Below are positions 25,163 through 34,118 of a DNA stretch of 64,000 bases, piece after piece (positions within the stretch are counted from its first letter, which is position 1; every line of letters begins with the position of its first letter). Source of the stretch: Faucicola tetraodonis (GTDB lineage: Bacteria; Pseudomonadota; Gammaproteobacteria; Pseudomonadales; Moraxellaceae). The notes beneath the pieces are model-generated. The model was given only the letters and a program-made list of their open reading frames with translations, made no database searches and was not told where the DNA came from. The position numbers were made by a program, and so were the translations under genes. The stretch lies in the NCBI GenBank assembly GCA_032017425.1, contig DALZPW010000007.1, one strand, 5' to 3'.

Positions 25163-25208
25163 AACAATCACCGACTAAAACTGCCAAAGGTTCAACAGTT
25201 TCCAAAAT

Positions 25209-25556
25209 TTATAGCGTAAAGGTGGGTTTATCTGAGCTGAGATGACCCGCTAACAGGCGGTCGACTTCGTTTTTGATGCGTAACCCTGCTTCATCTTTGC
25301 CAAGCTGTAACGCATAGCCTGCAGGGCGCTGTGCTTGTGCGCGATGGTTGACCCACACCACTTTACCATGCAGCGGCATTCTCTCACTCGAATTTGGCAA
25401 AGTAATTGCCACAAAGGTTTGACTGCCTAGTTGTTGCTGCTGGTTAGTAGGAATAAATAACGCACCGTTTTCAATAAAAGGCAGATAGCTAGCATACAAT
25501 TTTTCGATCGTATCATAGTTAATGGTGGTGATACCGCCACGAGATGGCATTGCCAT
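25209..25556 (-). CDS. pilZ: Type IV pilus protein PilZ
   Basis: PilZ is needed for type IV pilus assembly and works with PilB and FimX. The PilZ fold is visible (N-G-A-L-F-I-P-T-N near 30, L-H-G-K-V-V-W-V-N-H near 62, G-Y-A-L-Q-L near 80). The c-di-GMP-binding R-x-x-x-R motif of PilZ domains is not evident, as expected of the true PilZ orthologue. I chose the ATG at 25556 (115 aa), with AAGGA 9 nt upstream; a GTG two codons earlier is possible. It lies downstream of holB as in Pseudomonas. Confidence 0.85.
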   Translation of the reverse strand: MAMPSRGGITTINYDTIEKLYASYLPFIENGALFIPTNQQQQLGSQTFVAITLPNSSERMPLHGKVVWVNHRAQAQRPAGYALQLGKDEAGLRIKNEVDRLLAGHLSSDKPTFTL

Positions 25557-25649
25557 AATCACTGTTCCTTTTACTAACGCATGGGGTTACCAACGTATGG
25601 TGAATGATAAATAATATAGATAATTGGGTAATATAGATAATTGAATAGA

Positions 25650-26813
25650 TTAGCAATCAAGCATGGTGCTAAAAATTTTATCATAGCATAACTTATCTTG
25701 GATATGTTGCTGTCTATCTTGCCAGATTTGATCGATAACCCACTGTAACTGGCTAATTTGCTTTAATGTCGGTGGTGGCTGCAGCTTGCCAAAATCCAAG
25801 TCATGGGCGGACGCTGAGATACCGACGGCAAATTGCCCCAATGGTACTAACAAGGCTTGCGACAAATACAAAAAATCCGTCAATGTCAGCGTTTTTTGCC
25901 AATAGTTGCTGGCTTGTACAGGCGTACGTTGTCCGCTACGAACTGCTTGAAAGCTGTTTATCCAAGTCTGGCGGTGTTGATACCATTCGCTGTTTAACAT
26001 TTGCAGTGCCAAAAAAGGCGCATAACCAGACCATCCATTGACTTGTTGTAAAGTCACGGCATCGGTATTGGGCATTAATTGCTGCATCACTTGCATTGAT
26101 TGAGCGGGGGTCACATGGCTCACTGAAAATGCCTGTAGCCGCGAGCGAATCGTTGGCAGTAGCTGCGAAGGACTATCGCTAATTAATAGCATTAATACAT
26201 TTTCGGCAGGTTCTTCTAATGTCTTAAGAAGCGCGTTACTGGCTGCTAGAGTCATCGCATCCGCTTGGTGAATAACCACAATTCTTAATCCGCCACTCGA
26301 CTGCGTGACAAACGGCTGTAATTCCCGAATTTCGTCAATCTTGATGCTATAACTTGACTGATGGGTTGGGGCTTGCGCCACAAGAGCATTGTTTACTTTA
26401 GGTTTGGGCGACGCGTCACGCGCCACGGTGGGTGTGGGAATTTGATAAAGATCGGGGTGGGTATTGGCAATCAGCCATTGGCAACTTTGGCATTGCCCAC
26501 AGGCAGTTGCCACACCTTGTACATTGTCCCGTTGATTCTCACACAATGCCCATGCGACAAACCGATACACAAAAGCACGTTTACCAGTCCCCGCATTGCC
26601 TGCAAACAACATCGCGTGCGGCAAGGCGTCTATATGGGTGGTCAAATACTGCCAAGTTGCCTGTTGCCACGGCAGTAAATCCATAAATAGCCACTGCTGT
26701 ATCACCTGTTGGCTCACGGGATCTGGATAGTAGTATTGGGTTACCTCATTGTGTGTTGATTCGATATTGGGTTGTTTGGTGCTTTTTGCTTGGGTAGTTA
26801 TAGTCGATGCCAT
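25650..26813 (-). CDS. holB: DNA polymerase III subunit delta'
   Basis: Part of the clamp loader that puts the beta clamp on DNA. P-loop-like G-N-A-G-T-G-K-R near residue 72, a zinc module C-G-Q-C-Q-S-C near 108, L-E-E-P near 195 and the I-R-S-R-L-Q sensor segment near 215. The 387 aa protein is longer than E. coli HolB (334), with about 50 extra N-terminal residues (Thr/Gln-rich, then Y-Y-Y-P-D). pilZ follows 93 bp downstream; tmk, the usual upstream neighbour, is missing. Confidence 0.9.
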   Translation of the reverse strand: MASTITTQAKSTKQPNIESTHNEVTQYYYPDPVSQQVIQQWLFMDLLPWQQATWQYLTTHIDALPHAMLFAGNAGTGKRAFVYRFVAWALCENQRDNVQGVATACGQCQSCQWLIANTHPDLYQIPTPTVARDASPKPKVNNALVAQAPTHQSSYSIKIDEIRELQPFVTQSSGGLRIVVIHQADAMTLAASNALLKTLEEPAENVLMLLISDSPSQLLPTIRSRLQAFSVSHVTPAQSMQVMQQLMPNTDAVTLQQVNGWSGYAPFLALQMLNSEWYQHRQTWINSFQAVRSGQRTPVQASNYWQKTLTLTDFLYLSQALLVPLGQFAVGISASAHDLDFGKLQPPPTLKQISQLQWVIDQIWQDRQQHIQDKLCYDKIFSTMLDC

Positions 26814-27111
26814 AGAAAAAAATCAGTCAACAGAGTAACTATAGTATAATCGCTGCAGCTAGATAATCAATTAGGATAATCAGTCAGGTTGTTTTCTCGA
26901 AGACATGAATGCGGTAACACGTCGCGTTATTTTATCCCTTACTGTCTTTAAACCTTGGCCCATAAGATTTTTGTTGCAAATAAATGATGGATTTTTTTTG
27001 ATGAGTCGATTAAATTTTCATCTTAAGATATCTATTTTCGTTTTTTTCTTATGTTTGTGATTCACCCTATTTAAAAAAACGATTCAATTTTCTGTTTACT
27101 TCGAGGTTAGT

Positions 27112-29499
27112 TTGACGAATTTATCGCAACCTAATAATCAAGATGCTTTACTCAATGCCCAACATCGTTATGATGCGGCGGATATGGCAGACCAATTAAA
27201 GGTGATGCCAACCTTAGAAGCGCGTTTAACTACCATTCTAAACGAAATTAATGCGCTGCGTGATTTTCCCCAAGTTACCCTATTTAAACAACTGCTAGAT
27301 ACCTTGCGTAACCGTGCAAATGATGCTACGACCGCCAATGAACAGATGGCACTATTCGTTCGACTATTGCGCGGCAATCGTGTGTGGGCAGAAGGGTTTT
27401 GTGTGTTTATGCTTACCTTGATTAGTCGTTATCGTCAGGTGTCGCTATACACGGATTTGGGTATCTTGTCAGACGCTGGCTTTACTTCGCAATTTTTTGA
27501 TTTGGTCGGTGAAAAGCTATTACCCTCTGTACCCGATGACCGCGATTTGATAGGGTTATTTAATGCGTTTTTTGCCACTCCAAAAACCCGCTACTGGGTG
27601 CGCTTAATCCATGAGCGCTGGTGGATTGAACTGATACTTATTCTTAAAGTACCCGCAGGCAAAGAAGCATTGGTGCAAGCGCTTGAAGCCAATGTGCTCA
27701 AAGCCATTACTATTTTAACTGCGCGTATCAACGGCATCGGGCTCAATGCCGATTTAATAAAGGCGTTTCCCAATCCGATTGACAATCAAGATACTTTCAT
27801 TGCGCTAAATCGCGAAGTCGCTGAATTTGTCAGTCAATACCAGCTCAGCATGCAGCCAGGGGATGACCAAGCGATGCCACAGCCTGAGGTGGATAGCAGT
27901 CAAATTTTAGTGTTGACCGACCAGGCCCGCACTATGATGCAAAACATCCGTCGCCGTATTCATCGAACGGGTATTACTGTGCGTACCACCAATATGTTGG
28001 TGCGCCTTGAGCAAAGCTTGCAGCGTCTTGAATTGTTGGTGTCACTGCTATCGGACAACGATCATATCAAGAAAAAAACCGTCATAGAGCTCATTAACAC
28101 GTTGTATGAAGATTCATACCACCGCAGTAGTTTTAGATATTTATTTGGCATCAATACCGCGCTCTTGTCGCGCCGTGTGACTGAGACTGCCAGTAAGGTC
28201 GGCGAGCATTATATCAGTACCGATAAAGCGGGCTATCGCCGTATGTATAAAAAAGCAGCATTGGGTGGTCTACTCATCGGCTGTATGGCGACCCTTAAAA
28301 TCCTAGGGAAATCCTTACCGCTGGCACCTTTTGGCGTGGCTTTTTTAAACAGTATGATTTACGGTCTTGGCTTTGTGGCGATTCATATCATTGGCGGTAC
28401 AGTGGCGACCAAACAGCCTGCCATGACGGCTGCCGCGATTGCTTCAACCATCTCAGAGGTAAAAGGACGCAAAGCGGCACGATTTACCAAATTGACAGAA
28501 TTGGTCGTTGATATCATGCGCACCCAGTTTATTGCCATTATGGGTAATATTTCAATTGCAATGCCGATTGCGCTACTGATTTCGTCCCTGTGGCTGTATG
28601 GACTGGGTCGTCCGTTAACATCGGAAGCTAGCGCAGAGCACTTGCTGCATGATCTCAACCCGTTTACCTCGCTGGCTATCTTTCATGCCGCGATTGCTGG
28701 GGTGTATCTTTATATTTCAGGATTGATTGCAGGCTATTACGATAATCTTGCGGTACACAATAAAATTGGCGAGCGTATCCGCAACCATCCTACTCTAAAA
28801 CGGATGATGACACCTGTGACGTTGTTGCGCTTTAGCGATTTTATCGAGCGCAATCTGGGTGCGATTATGAGTAACTTTTTATTCGGTTGCTTTTTGGGTA
28901 GTACGGCGACCATCGGTTATATTTTTGGCTTACCGCTTGATATTCGCCATATTGCCTTTGCGTCTGCCAACTTTATTCACGGGATTTTTAACATTTATGC
29001 CAACACGGGCGAGTTTCCAGAAATCGGTATTATTTTGGTCAGTCTATTTGGGGTGATGGTCATCGGTATGATTAACTTGTTGGTGAGTTTTTCACTCGCG
29101 TTAATGACCGCCTTACGCGCGCGTGATGTGAAAGTCTTTGAGTGGAAATTCTTATTTGAATTGGTCGCCTCGCATTTGATGACCCAACCCTCTGACTTTT
29201 TTATCCCGCGTAAACAGCCGATGAACTATGCGCTCATCGACAGCGATGGTAATATTATCTATGATGATAAACCGATTGCAAACGATGGTAAAAATAATAA
29301 AGGGCATAAAACCACCCTGACATCGCAGCCAGAAGAACATCCGCATGCTACTACGCCCCATATCGACAATATCAGTCATACGGAAAAATTGACTGATGAA
29401 GAAATTGCAGAGAAAAAACAGGCAATTAAAGAAAAAGTGGTGCAAAAGGCGGTCGATAATATCACCCCAAATGACACGGCAAGCAAGCTACCCAAATAA
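27112..29499 (+). CDS. Large membrane protein of the SpecificRecomb family (PF10136, COG4389)
   Basis: The 795 aa protein belongs to the family annotated as site-specific recombinase Gcr, found in Neisseria and other proteobacteria. The name is doubtful: I see no tyrosine- or serine-recombinase motif, but a helical soluble N-terminal half (1-370) and six or seven membrane segments between about 380 and 690 (for example around A-L-L-I-S-S-L-W-L-Y and F-G-V-M-V-I-G-M-I-N-L-L). The C-terminus (700-795) is charged and low in complexity (K-K-Q-A-I-K-E-K). Start is TTG with GAGG 5 nt upstream (27103-27106). It is a single gene; the 298-bp gap before it has a TATAAT at about 26844 but no clear -35. 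Confidence 0.78.
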   Translation: MTNLSQPNNQDALLNAQHRYDAADMADQLKVMPTLEARLTTILNEINALRDFPQVTLFKQLLDTLRNRANDATTANEQMALFVRLLRGNRVWAEGFCVFMLTLISRYRQVSLYTDLGILSDAGFTSQFFDLVGEKLLPSVPDDRDLIGLFNAFFATPKTRYWVRLIHERWWIELILILKVPAGKEALVQALEANVLKAITILTARINGIGLNADLIKAFPNPIDNQDTFIALNREVAEFVSQYQLSMQPGDDQAMPQPEVDSSQILVLTDQARTMMQNIRRRIHRTGITVRTTNMLVRLEQSLQRLELLVSLLSDNDHIKKKTVIELINTLYEDSYHRSSFRYLFGINTALLSRRVTETASKVGEHYISTDKAGYRRMYKKAALGGLLIGCMATLKILGKSLPLAPFGVAFLNSMIYGLGFVAIHIIGGTVATKQPAMTAAAIASTISEVKGRKAARFTKLTELVVDIMRTQFIAIMGNISIAMPIALLISSLWLYGLGRPLTSEASAEHLLHDLNPFTSLAIFHAAIAGVYLYISGLIAGYYDNLAVHNKIGERIRNHPTLKRMMTPVTLLRFSDFIERNLGAIMSNFLFGCFLGSTATIGYIFGLPLDIRHIAFASANFIHGIFNIYANTGEFPEIGIILVSLFGVMVIGMINLLVSFSLALMTALRARDVKVFEWKFLFELVASHLMTQPSDFFIPRKQPMNYALIDSDGNIIYDDKPIANDGKNNKGHKTTLTSQPEEHPHATTPHIDNISHTEKLTDEEIAEKKQAIKEKVVQKAVDNITPNDTASKLPK

Positions 29500-29647
29500 C
29501 CGATTAAATACTGTATGTTAAACACTGCAGACGTTAGAAACACAGAACGACTGTAAAAATACGCACCACTGTAAAAACATGATGCATTTTTTAAGAGATA
29601 CAAGTTTGGAAGACAGAATTTTGAAAGATACAAGTTTGAAAAATACA

Positions 29648-30424
29648 ATGAACCAACCCCCGACATCAATGAGTCCGACTCAATTGGCGCATCGGTTAAA
29701 TGAGCTATTAAAAATTAATGAATTCCAAGATTATTGTCCCAATGGTCTGCAAGTGGATGGTGGGCAGCCGATACAGCACATCCTCACCGGTGTCACAGCC
29801 TCTGAGGCATTGATTGAACAAGCGATTGCGCACAATGCCCAAGCGATTTTGGTGCATCATGGCTATTTTTGGAAAGGGGAACCTGCGCCTTTAATTGGCA
29901 TGAAAGGCAAGCGTATTCGTTTGTTGATGCAACACGGCATTTCCTTACTGGCTTATCATTTACCGTTAGACGCTCATCCCCAATTGGGCAATAACGCGCA
30001 ATTAGCGTTAGCGCTGGGTTGGAGTGATTTGTCGCCGCTATACCCTGACGAAAAACACCCGATTGGTAATATCGTGGATTTAGCAGCGCCGTTGTCGATT
30101 GCAGCTCTCACCAACAAACTATCGACTACGTTAACCCGTCCGCCCCTACATTTATCCGGGGGTAATCAAACAATTTCGCGCATTGGTCTGTGTACGGGTG
30201 GCGCACAGGATATGATTGAGCAAGCGGCACAAATGGGTTGTCAAGCCTATATCTCCGGTGAAGTATCAGAGCGAACCACTCACATAGCCCGTGAGCTGGG
30301 TATTGATTATTTTGCCTGTGGACATCATGCCACTGAGCGAGGTGGTGTGCTTGCATTGGGGAATTATGTCAAAGAAAATCTTGCTTTGACCGTTGATTTT
30401 GTCGATATCGATAATCCCGCCTAA
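29648..30424 (+). CDS. Nif3-like dinuclear metal centre protein (YbgI/GCH1-type)
   Basis: Hexameric metal-binding protein of the NIF3/YbgI family. Metal ligands are seen in I-L-V-H-H-G-Y-F-W (two His), in L-P-L-D-A-H, and in the C-terminal G-H-H-A-T-E-R-G; Y-C-P-N-G-L-Q-V-D-G near the N-terminus is the family start. The biochemical role is unsettled. The true start is unclear: 29648 (M-N-Q-P, 259 aa) is my choice, 29669 (M-S-P-T) aligns best with YbgI, and the frame is open to 29579, where a repeated word (AGATACAAGTTTG at about 29597 and 29629) is translated. No good ribosome-binding site marks any of them. Confidence 0.82.
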   Translation: MNQPPTSMSPTQLAHRLNELLKINEFQDYCPNGLQVDGGQPIQHILTGVTASEALIEQAIAHNAQAILVHHGYFWKGEPAPLIGMKGKRIRLLMQHGISLLAYHLPLDAHPQLGNNAQLALALGWSDLSPLYPDEKHPIGNIVDLAAPLSIAALTNKLSTTLTRPPLHLSGGNQTISRIGLCTGGAQDMIEQAAQMGCQAYISGEVSERTTHIARELGIDYFACGHHATERGGVLALGNYVKENLALTVDFVDIDNPA

Positions 30425-30451
30425 AATTGGGCAGTTTATTGACTAATTATT

Positions 30452-30481
30452 ACCCGTTAGTTGCATTTTAGCGGGTTTTTT
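30452..30481 (+). terminator. Intrinsic terminator of the Nif3-like gene
   Basis: Stem ACCCGTTA/TAGCGGGT (30452-30459 and 30469... with one G-T pair), followed by seven T. Confidence 0.7.
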
Positions 30482-30760
30482 ACGCTTTTTATCATAAATT
30501 TGCCATTCGTTACGTTCAAAAACATGACGCGTAACTTTAATTTCACTACAATACCCCCATTGTTTCATATAACTAACTGTATTGCCATGCAGTAAATATT
30601 GTTATTGTTTATTTATTTTATGCGTGCCATACGTTACCCTACGTTAAATTCTTTAGGTAAGTGCTTGGGCTTATTAAACAATTTTTAATTTGCCAGTACT
30701 TACAAAAATTTTAACCCTTTTACGGGTTGTACTTGATTATTATTTATTTCGATAGTTCTC

Positions 30761-30826
30761 TACAATGGATAGGGAGTTATCACCGTCCTAGGTATAAGGG
30801 GAGCCAACCTGTTTGGCTCTTTTTTT
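30761..30826 (+). ncRNA. Candidate small RNA ending in an orphan terminator
   Basis: Within the 668-bp gene-free stretch 30425-31092 a strong intrinsic terminator (stem GAGCCAA 30801-30807 and TTGGCTC 30813-30819, loop CCTGT, seven T) has no coding gene before it: the previous gene already ends at its own terminator at 30452-30481. A TACAAT box at 30761-30766 could be the -10 of a short transcript, but no good -35 is at the right distance. The RNA would be about 50-60 nt. A leader attenuator of the downstream lytic transglycosylase gene is the alternative. Confidence 0.4.
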
Positions 30827-30929
30827 AGCGTTAAGTTAATAACGACCTATTTTGGATGGAAGCTTTTTTGGCTAGATTTAGGATAGAGTTAGATAGTTGG
30901 ATTAAGCCATTTACTTATGTGGCTTGCCT

Positions 30930-30994
30930 GACTGGTACTTAGTGAATTAGTACTTAGTTAACTGGTGCTTGGTTTAACGGGTACTAGGTTTAAC
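30930..30994. repeat. Imperfect tandem repeats upstream of the lytic transglycosylase gene
   Basis: Related words G-ACTGGTACTTAGT, ATTAGTACTTAGTTA, ACTGGTGCTTGGTTTAA and GGGTACTAGGTTTAA follow each other, about 16-20 bp apart. They lie between the orphan terminator and the gene at 31093. Function unknown. Confidence 0.55.
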
Positions 30995-31092
30995 TATCGA
31001 TTCGGTTCTTAGTTTCACAAAATGTTTTCATTTGGCATAGTTGTTTTTTATTAATTTAACGTATCTAACGTATGTGCACCGTGGAGTGACAC

Positions 31093-32559
31093 ATGCCGCT
31101 AAACTCATCATTTGAGTATTGTGATGATTTGGCTTTGACCTATCCTGCGTCGATTTCGACGTCGGTCAAAGCATTTTTAAGCCCTTTAACTTTATACCCG
31201 TTTCAACATCCTTTATTACGCTTTAGTAAATACGCGACCCAATTTAAACGCTTGCAATTCTTCCCGATTCAACACAAGCCTTGTTTGGGTGTGGTGATAT
31301 CGCCAAAAATTGCCCAGTCTCGTGTGCCAGCGGTGCCTAGCCATGTGCAAGATTTGGCGCAACTGGCTAATCCGTCTGCTAGTCTTATTAATCGCTTTAT
31401 CAAGCCACTAAAATGGTTGAGTGCCAGTAAAAAGTTGGCAGCTGTGATGGGGATTGGTTTGCCCTTAGCTTATGTTGCAGCTCAGGTGGGCGTTACTGAC
31501 AAAGTCGTTAATGGCAATGCTATCAATACCCTTGCCTCACCTACTAGCATGGTTGCAGCACCAAAAATGGCGACTTTTGATAGTATTCTATCTCAAAAGC
31601 AGCTGCGTATTGCCATCGTCAATGGTAATACCACCTATTTTGCTCGAGATGGCTTTGAGCACGGCTTTGGCTATGATGTCATGCGCCATTATGCGAAGCG
31701 ATTGGATGTCACCATGAGCACACAAGTATTTGCCACTGATGCGGACGCGATGGCGGCTGTCAAAACGGGCAAAGCCGATATTGCCTTGACCAATGTGTCG
31801 GATCACCAAAACGCCACTGCGTTATCATCGCTCAGTCTAAGCTGCGACAAAGATTATTTATCACAGCAGGGTCTCAACGAACATGTTGCCATACAGCTAA
31901 ACCCCAATGATATCAAACTCAAAGATGATGTAAAAAACTTCCTGTGTGGCGGTCAATCGCTCACCCGTAATCAACATTTAGCGGCGTTTTATAGTCAAAC
32001 ACCATTGGCAGAGCCGTTTAATCAACAACATTTTGCCGATACCATGACACGCGTGTTGCCCATCTATGAGCCATCTTTTAAGCAGACAGCAAACAAATAC
32101 CATCTTGATTGGCAACTGCTTGTGGCAATGGGGTACCAAGAATCGCATCTGGATGCAGAAGCTACTTCGCCAACGGGTGTGCGCGGTATCATGATGCTGA
32201 CCAATGCCACTGCCAATGCGATGGGCGTTGATAATCGGACTGACCCGACCCAGAGTATCCAAGGCGGCGCTAAGTATCTCAGTCAGCTGCAACATGAATT
32301 TGCCCAAGTGCCAGCATCAGATCGAGTATGGTTTACCCTAGCGGCATACAATATGGGTCCACAAGCGATTAAAGATATCCAGCAGATTTTGGAAAAGCGT
32401 GGTATTGATGGCAACAATTGGGCAGCCGTGTATCAGTATTTAAAAGTCAATAGTCAAAGCAATAGCCGTTACGTACAGTGCTTAGATTACGTGACCCATA
32501 TCCGCAGTTATTTGGAGGCGTTAAAATTAGACAAAGTCAATCATCCTCAATTGACTTGA
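31093..32559 (+). CDS. MltF-like membrane-bound lytic transglycosylase
   Basis: Cuts peptidoglycan glycan strands. The SLT domain (about 330-470) has the catalytic glutamate in M-G-Y-Q-E-S-H-L, then G-V-R-G-I-M-M-L-T and A-A-Y-N-M-G. Before it lies a solute-binding-protein-like domain (about 168-320; L-R-I-A-I-V-N-G, G-Y-D-V-M, K-T-G-K-A-D-I-A-L-T), much shorter than the roughly 240 residues of MltF. The N-terminus is unusual: about 110 residues without a signal peptide precede a single membrane segment (about 118-135), which probably serves as an anchor. GGAG lies just before the ATG. It ends at a strong terminator. Confidence 0.83.
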   Translation: MPLNSSFEYCDDLALTYPASISTSVKAFLSPLTLYPFQHPLLRFSKYATQFKRLQFFPIQHKPCLGVVISPKIAQSRVPAVPSHVQDLAQLANPSASLINRFIKPLKWLSASKKLAAVMGIGLPLAYVAAQVGVTDKVVNGNAINTLASPTSMVAAPKMATFDSILSQKQLRIAIVNGNTTYFARDGFEHGFGYDVMRHYAKRLDVTMSTQVFATDADAMAAVKTGKADIALTNVSDHQNATALSSLSLSCDKDYLSQQGLNEHVAIQLNPNDIKLKDDVKNFLCGGQSLTRNQHLAAFYSQTPLAEPFNQQHFADTMTRVLPIYEPSFKQTANKYHLDWQLLVAMGYQESHLDAEATSPTGVRGIMMLTNATANAMGVDNRTDPTQSIQGGAKYLSQLQHEFAQVPASDRVWFTLAAYNMGPQAIKDIQQILEKRGIDGNNWAAVYQYLKVNSQSNSRYVQCLDYVTHIRSYLEALKLDKVNHPQLT

Positions 32560-32589
32560 TGAGTGTGGGTATAAAAACTAAACATTTTC

Positions 32590-32622
32590 AAAAAAGAATG
32601 GTTTAACGCCATTCTTTTTTTT
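32590..32622 (+). terminator. Intrinsic terminator of lytic transglycosylase gene
   Basis: A 12-bp stem (32590-32601 and 32609-32620, loop 7 nt) followed by T residues. Confidence 0.85.
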
Positions 32623-32690
32623 ATGCTATCACTTTGTCATTTTTAAAAATTACTGACTTATTATTAATATTATTAACCTAAGGATAGCAC

Positions 32691-33212
32691 GTGACCCAGC
32701 TCCAGAATCAGCCCCACACTCAATCAAGCACTCAGCCTGTTTATGCCACCCAATACCGTATTTATTTAGAAGATACCGATGCAGGCGGGATTGTGTATCA
32801 CGCCAATCATTTAAAGCTGTTTGAGCGTTGTCGTCGCGACTGGTTACGTGCATTGGGGATGACCAGTTATTTTTATCAAGCGCATTCAGCCGAGGCTGTG
32901 AGCCATGACGTTACTCACCATAGCGATAGTGGCAAACCTGATATCCAATTTGTAGTGAGCCAAGCTAACATCCGCTATTTGCGTCCGATTCTGCTTGATA
33001 GCGAAGTCACCGTTGTGATTGAGACGGCAGACTGCAAATCTGCGTCATTACAGCTTGAGCAGCGGATTTATGATAACCACCAGCAGCTGTTAAGCCAAGC
33101 CGAGATAAGTATTGTATGCGTGGCTACTCATAAAGATGAAAAAGGGCAAACCCAAGTTCGTCCTACCCGTTTGCCCAAAGCCTTTGTACAGCTGCTGCAG
33201 CTCGCTCAGTAA
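32691..33212 (+). CDS. YbgC-like acyl-CoA thioesterase
   Basis: Hot-dog-fold 4-hydroxybenzoyl-CoA thioesterase. The active-site motif L-E-D-T-D-A-G-G-I-V-Y-H-A-N-H is near residue 26, with catalytic Asp, followed by F-E-R-C-R-R-D-W-L-R. It matches YbgC, the thioesterase usually found at the head of the tol-pal cluster, but no tol genes are here. 173 aa, with a Gln/Thr-rich N-terminal extension of about 17 residues and a longer C-terminus. Start GTG with AAGGA upstream. Confidence 0.85.
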   Translation: MTQLQNQPHTQSSTQPVYATQYRIYLEDTDAGGIVYHANHLKLFERCRRDWLRALGMTSYFYQAHSAEAVSHDVTHHSDSGKPDIQFVVSQANIRYLRPILLDSEVTVVIETADCKSASLQLEQRIYDNHQQLLSQAEISIVCVATHKDEKGQTQVRPTRLPKAFVQLLQLAQ

Positions 33213-33239
33213 ATGTATGATTGTCCTGTCTTACAAAGG

Positions 33240-34070
33240 TCATTTTGCTTTACAAGTTTGACAGATAACTTGCTCATCTTCTAGGCGGTATGCCATCATA
33301 CTGCCGCCCCATACACACCCTGCATCCGTGGCTCTGGCATTTGCCAAATCTACTTTGGCTTTTAGCGCCGCCCAATGACCAAATAAAATTTTGCGTTCGC
33401 GCGGCACTTGCCATTCAAACCATGGACGAAACCCCTCTGGCATTTTATCATCCAAACTGGATTTAAAGCTAAACTCTAGCGTGCCGTCCATTTGACAAAG
33501 GCGCATACGGGTAAAATAATTGCAAATCGCCCGCATACGCGCGTAGCCTGTCAGCATATTTGACCAAGGAACAGCGGTGTCGCTATACAGGTTTGGCAGC
33601 AGCCTATCGAGTTGCCATAAGCTACTTTGTAATTGAGTTTGCAATTCTGATGCATGCATGGCTGCTTGGGTGATACTCCAGTTTGGCGGGATGCCTGCAT
33701 GCACCATCACGGTTTTATCATTGGGATAGACAAGCAGCGGCTGGCGACGAAGCCAGTTGAGTAATTCATCACAATCTGGGGCGTCAAAAATCGCTTGTGT
33801 TCTATCCTTTTTCTTAATCTTTATGACACCACGCCATACCGCGATTAAGTTAATATCATGATTGCCTAATACCATTTCGGCAGCACCAGCTTGGCAAAGA
33901 CGTTTTACCAGACGCAGCGCGCTCAGCGAGTCTTCACCGCGTGCCACGATATCGCCAACAAACCATAATTTATCTTGCTGTTCATCAAACCCAATTTGCT
34001 TGAGCAGTGCCTGCAAATCGGCATAACAGCCTTGAATATCGCCAATGACAAATTGATGTCGAAAACCCAT
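33240..34070 (-). CDS. apaH: Symmetrical bis(5'-nucleosyl)-tetraphosphatase ApaH
   Basis: Cleaves Ap4A to two ADP and removes Np4-caps from RNA. Metallophosphatase motifs: V-I-G-D-I-Q-G-C-Y near residue 8, G-D-I-V-A-R-G-E-D-S-L near 38, G-N-H-D-I near 70, and the H of M-V-H-A-G near 122. 276 aa, as in E. coli. rsmA lies 48 bp upstream on the same strand, as in the E. coli rsmA-apaG-apaH order, but apaG is missing. Confidence 0.94.
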   Translation of the reverse strand: MGFRHQFVIGDIQGCYADLQALLKQIGFDEQQDKLWFVGDIVARGEDSLSALRLVKRLCQAGAAEMVLGNHDINLIAVWRGVIKIKKKDRTQAIFDAPDCDELLNWLRRQPLLVYPNDKTVMVHAGIPPNWSITQAAMHASELQTQLQSSLWQLDRLLPNLYSDTAVPWSNMLTGYARMRAICNYFTRMRLCQMDGTLEFSFKSSLDDKMPEGFRPWFEWQVPRERKILFGHWAALKAKVDLANARATDAGCVWGGSMMAYRLEDEQVICQTCKAK

Positions 34071-34118
34071 AACACCTCATACATCTTGAAAGTAAAATTT
34101 TAAACAGCTATAAAAAAA

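Noticed and set aside
27112..29499. Integrase marking a mobile island
   Set aside because: Despite the family name there are no integrase catalytic motifs, attachment sites or island genes around it.
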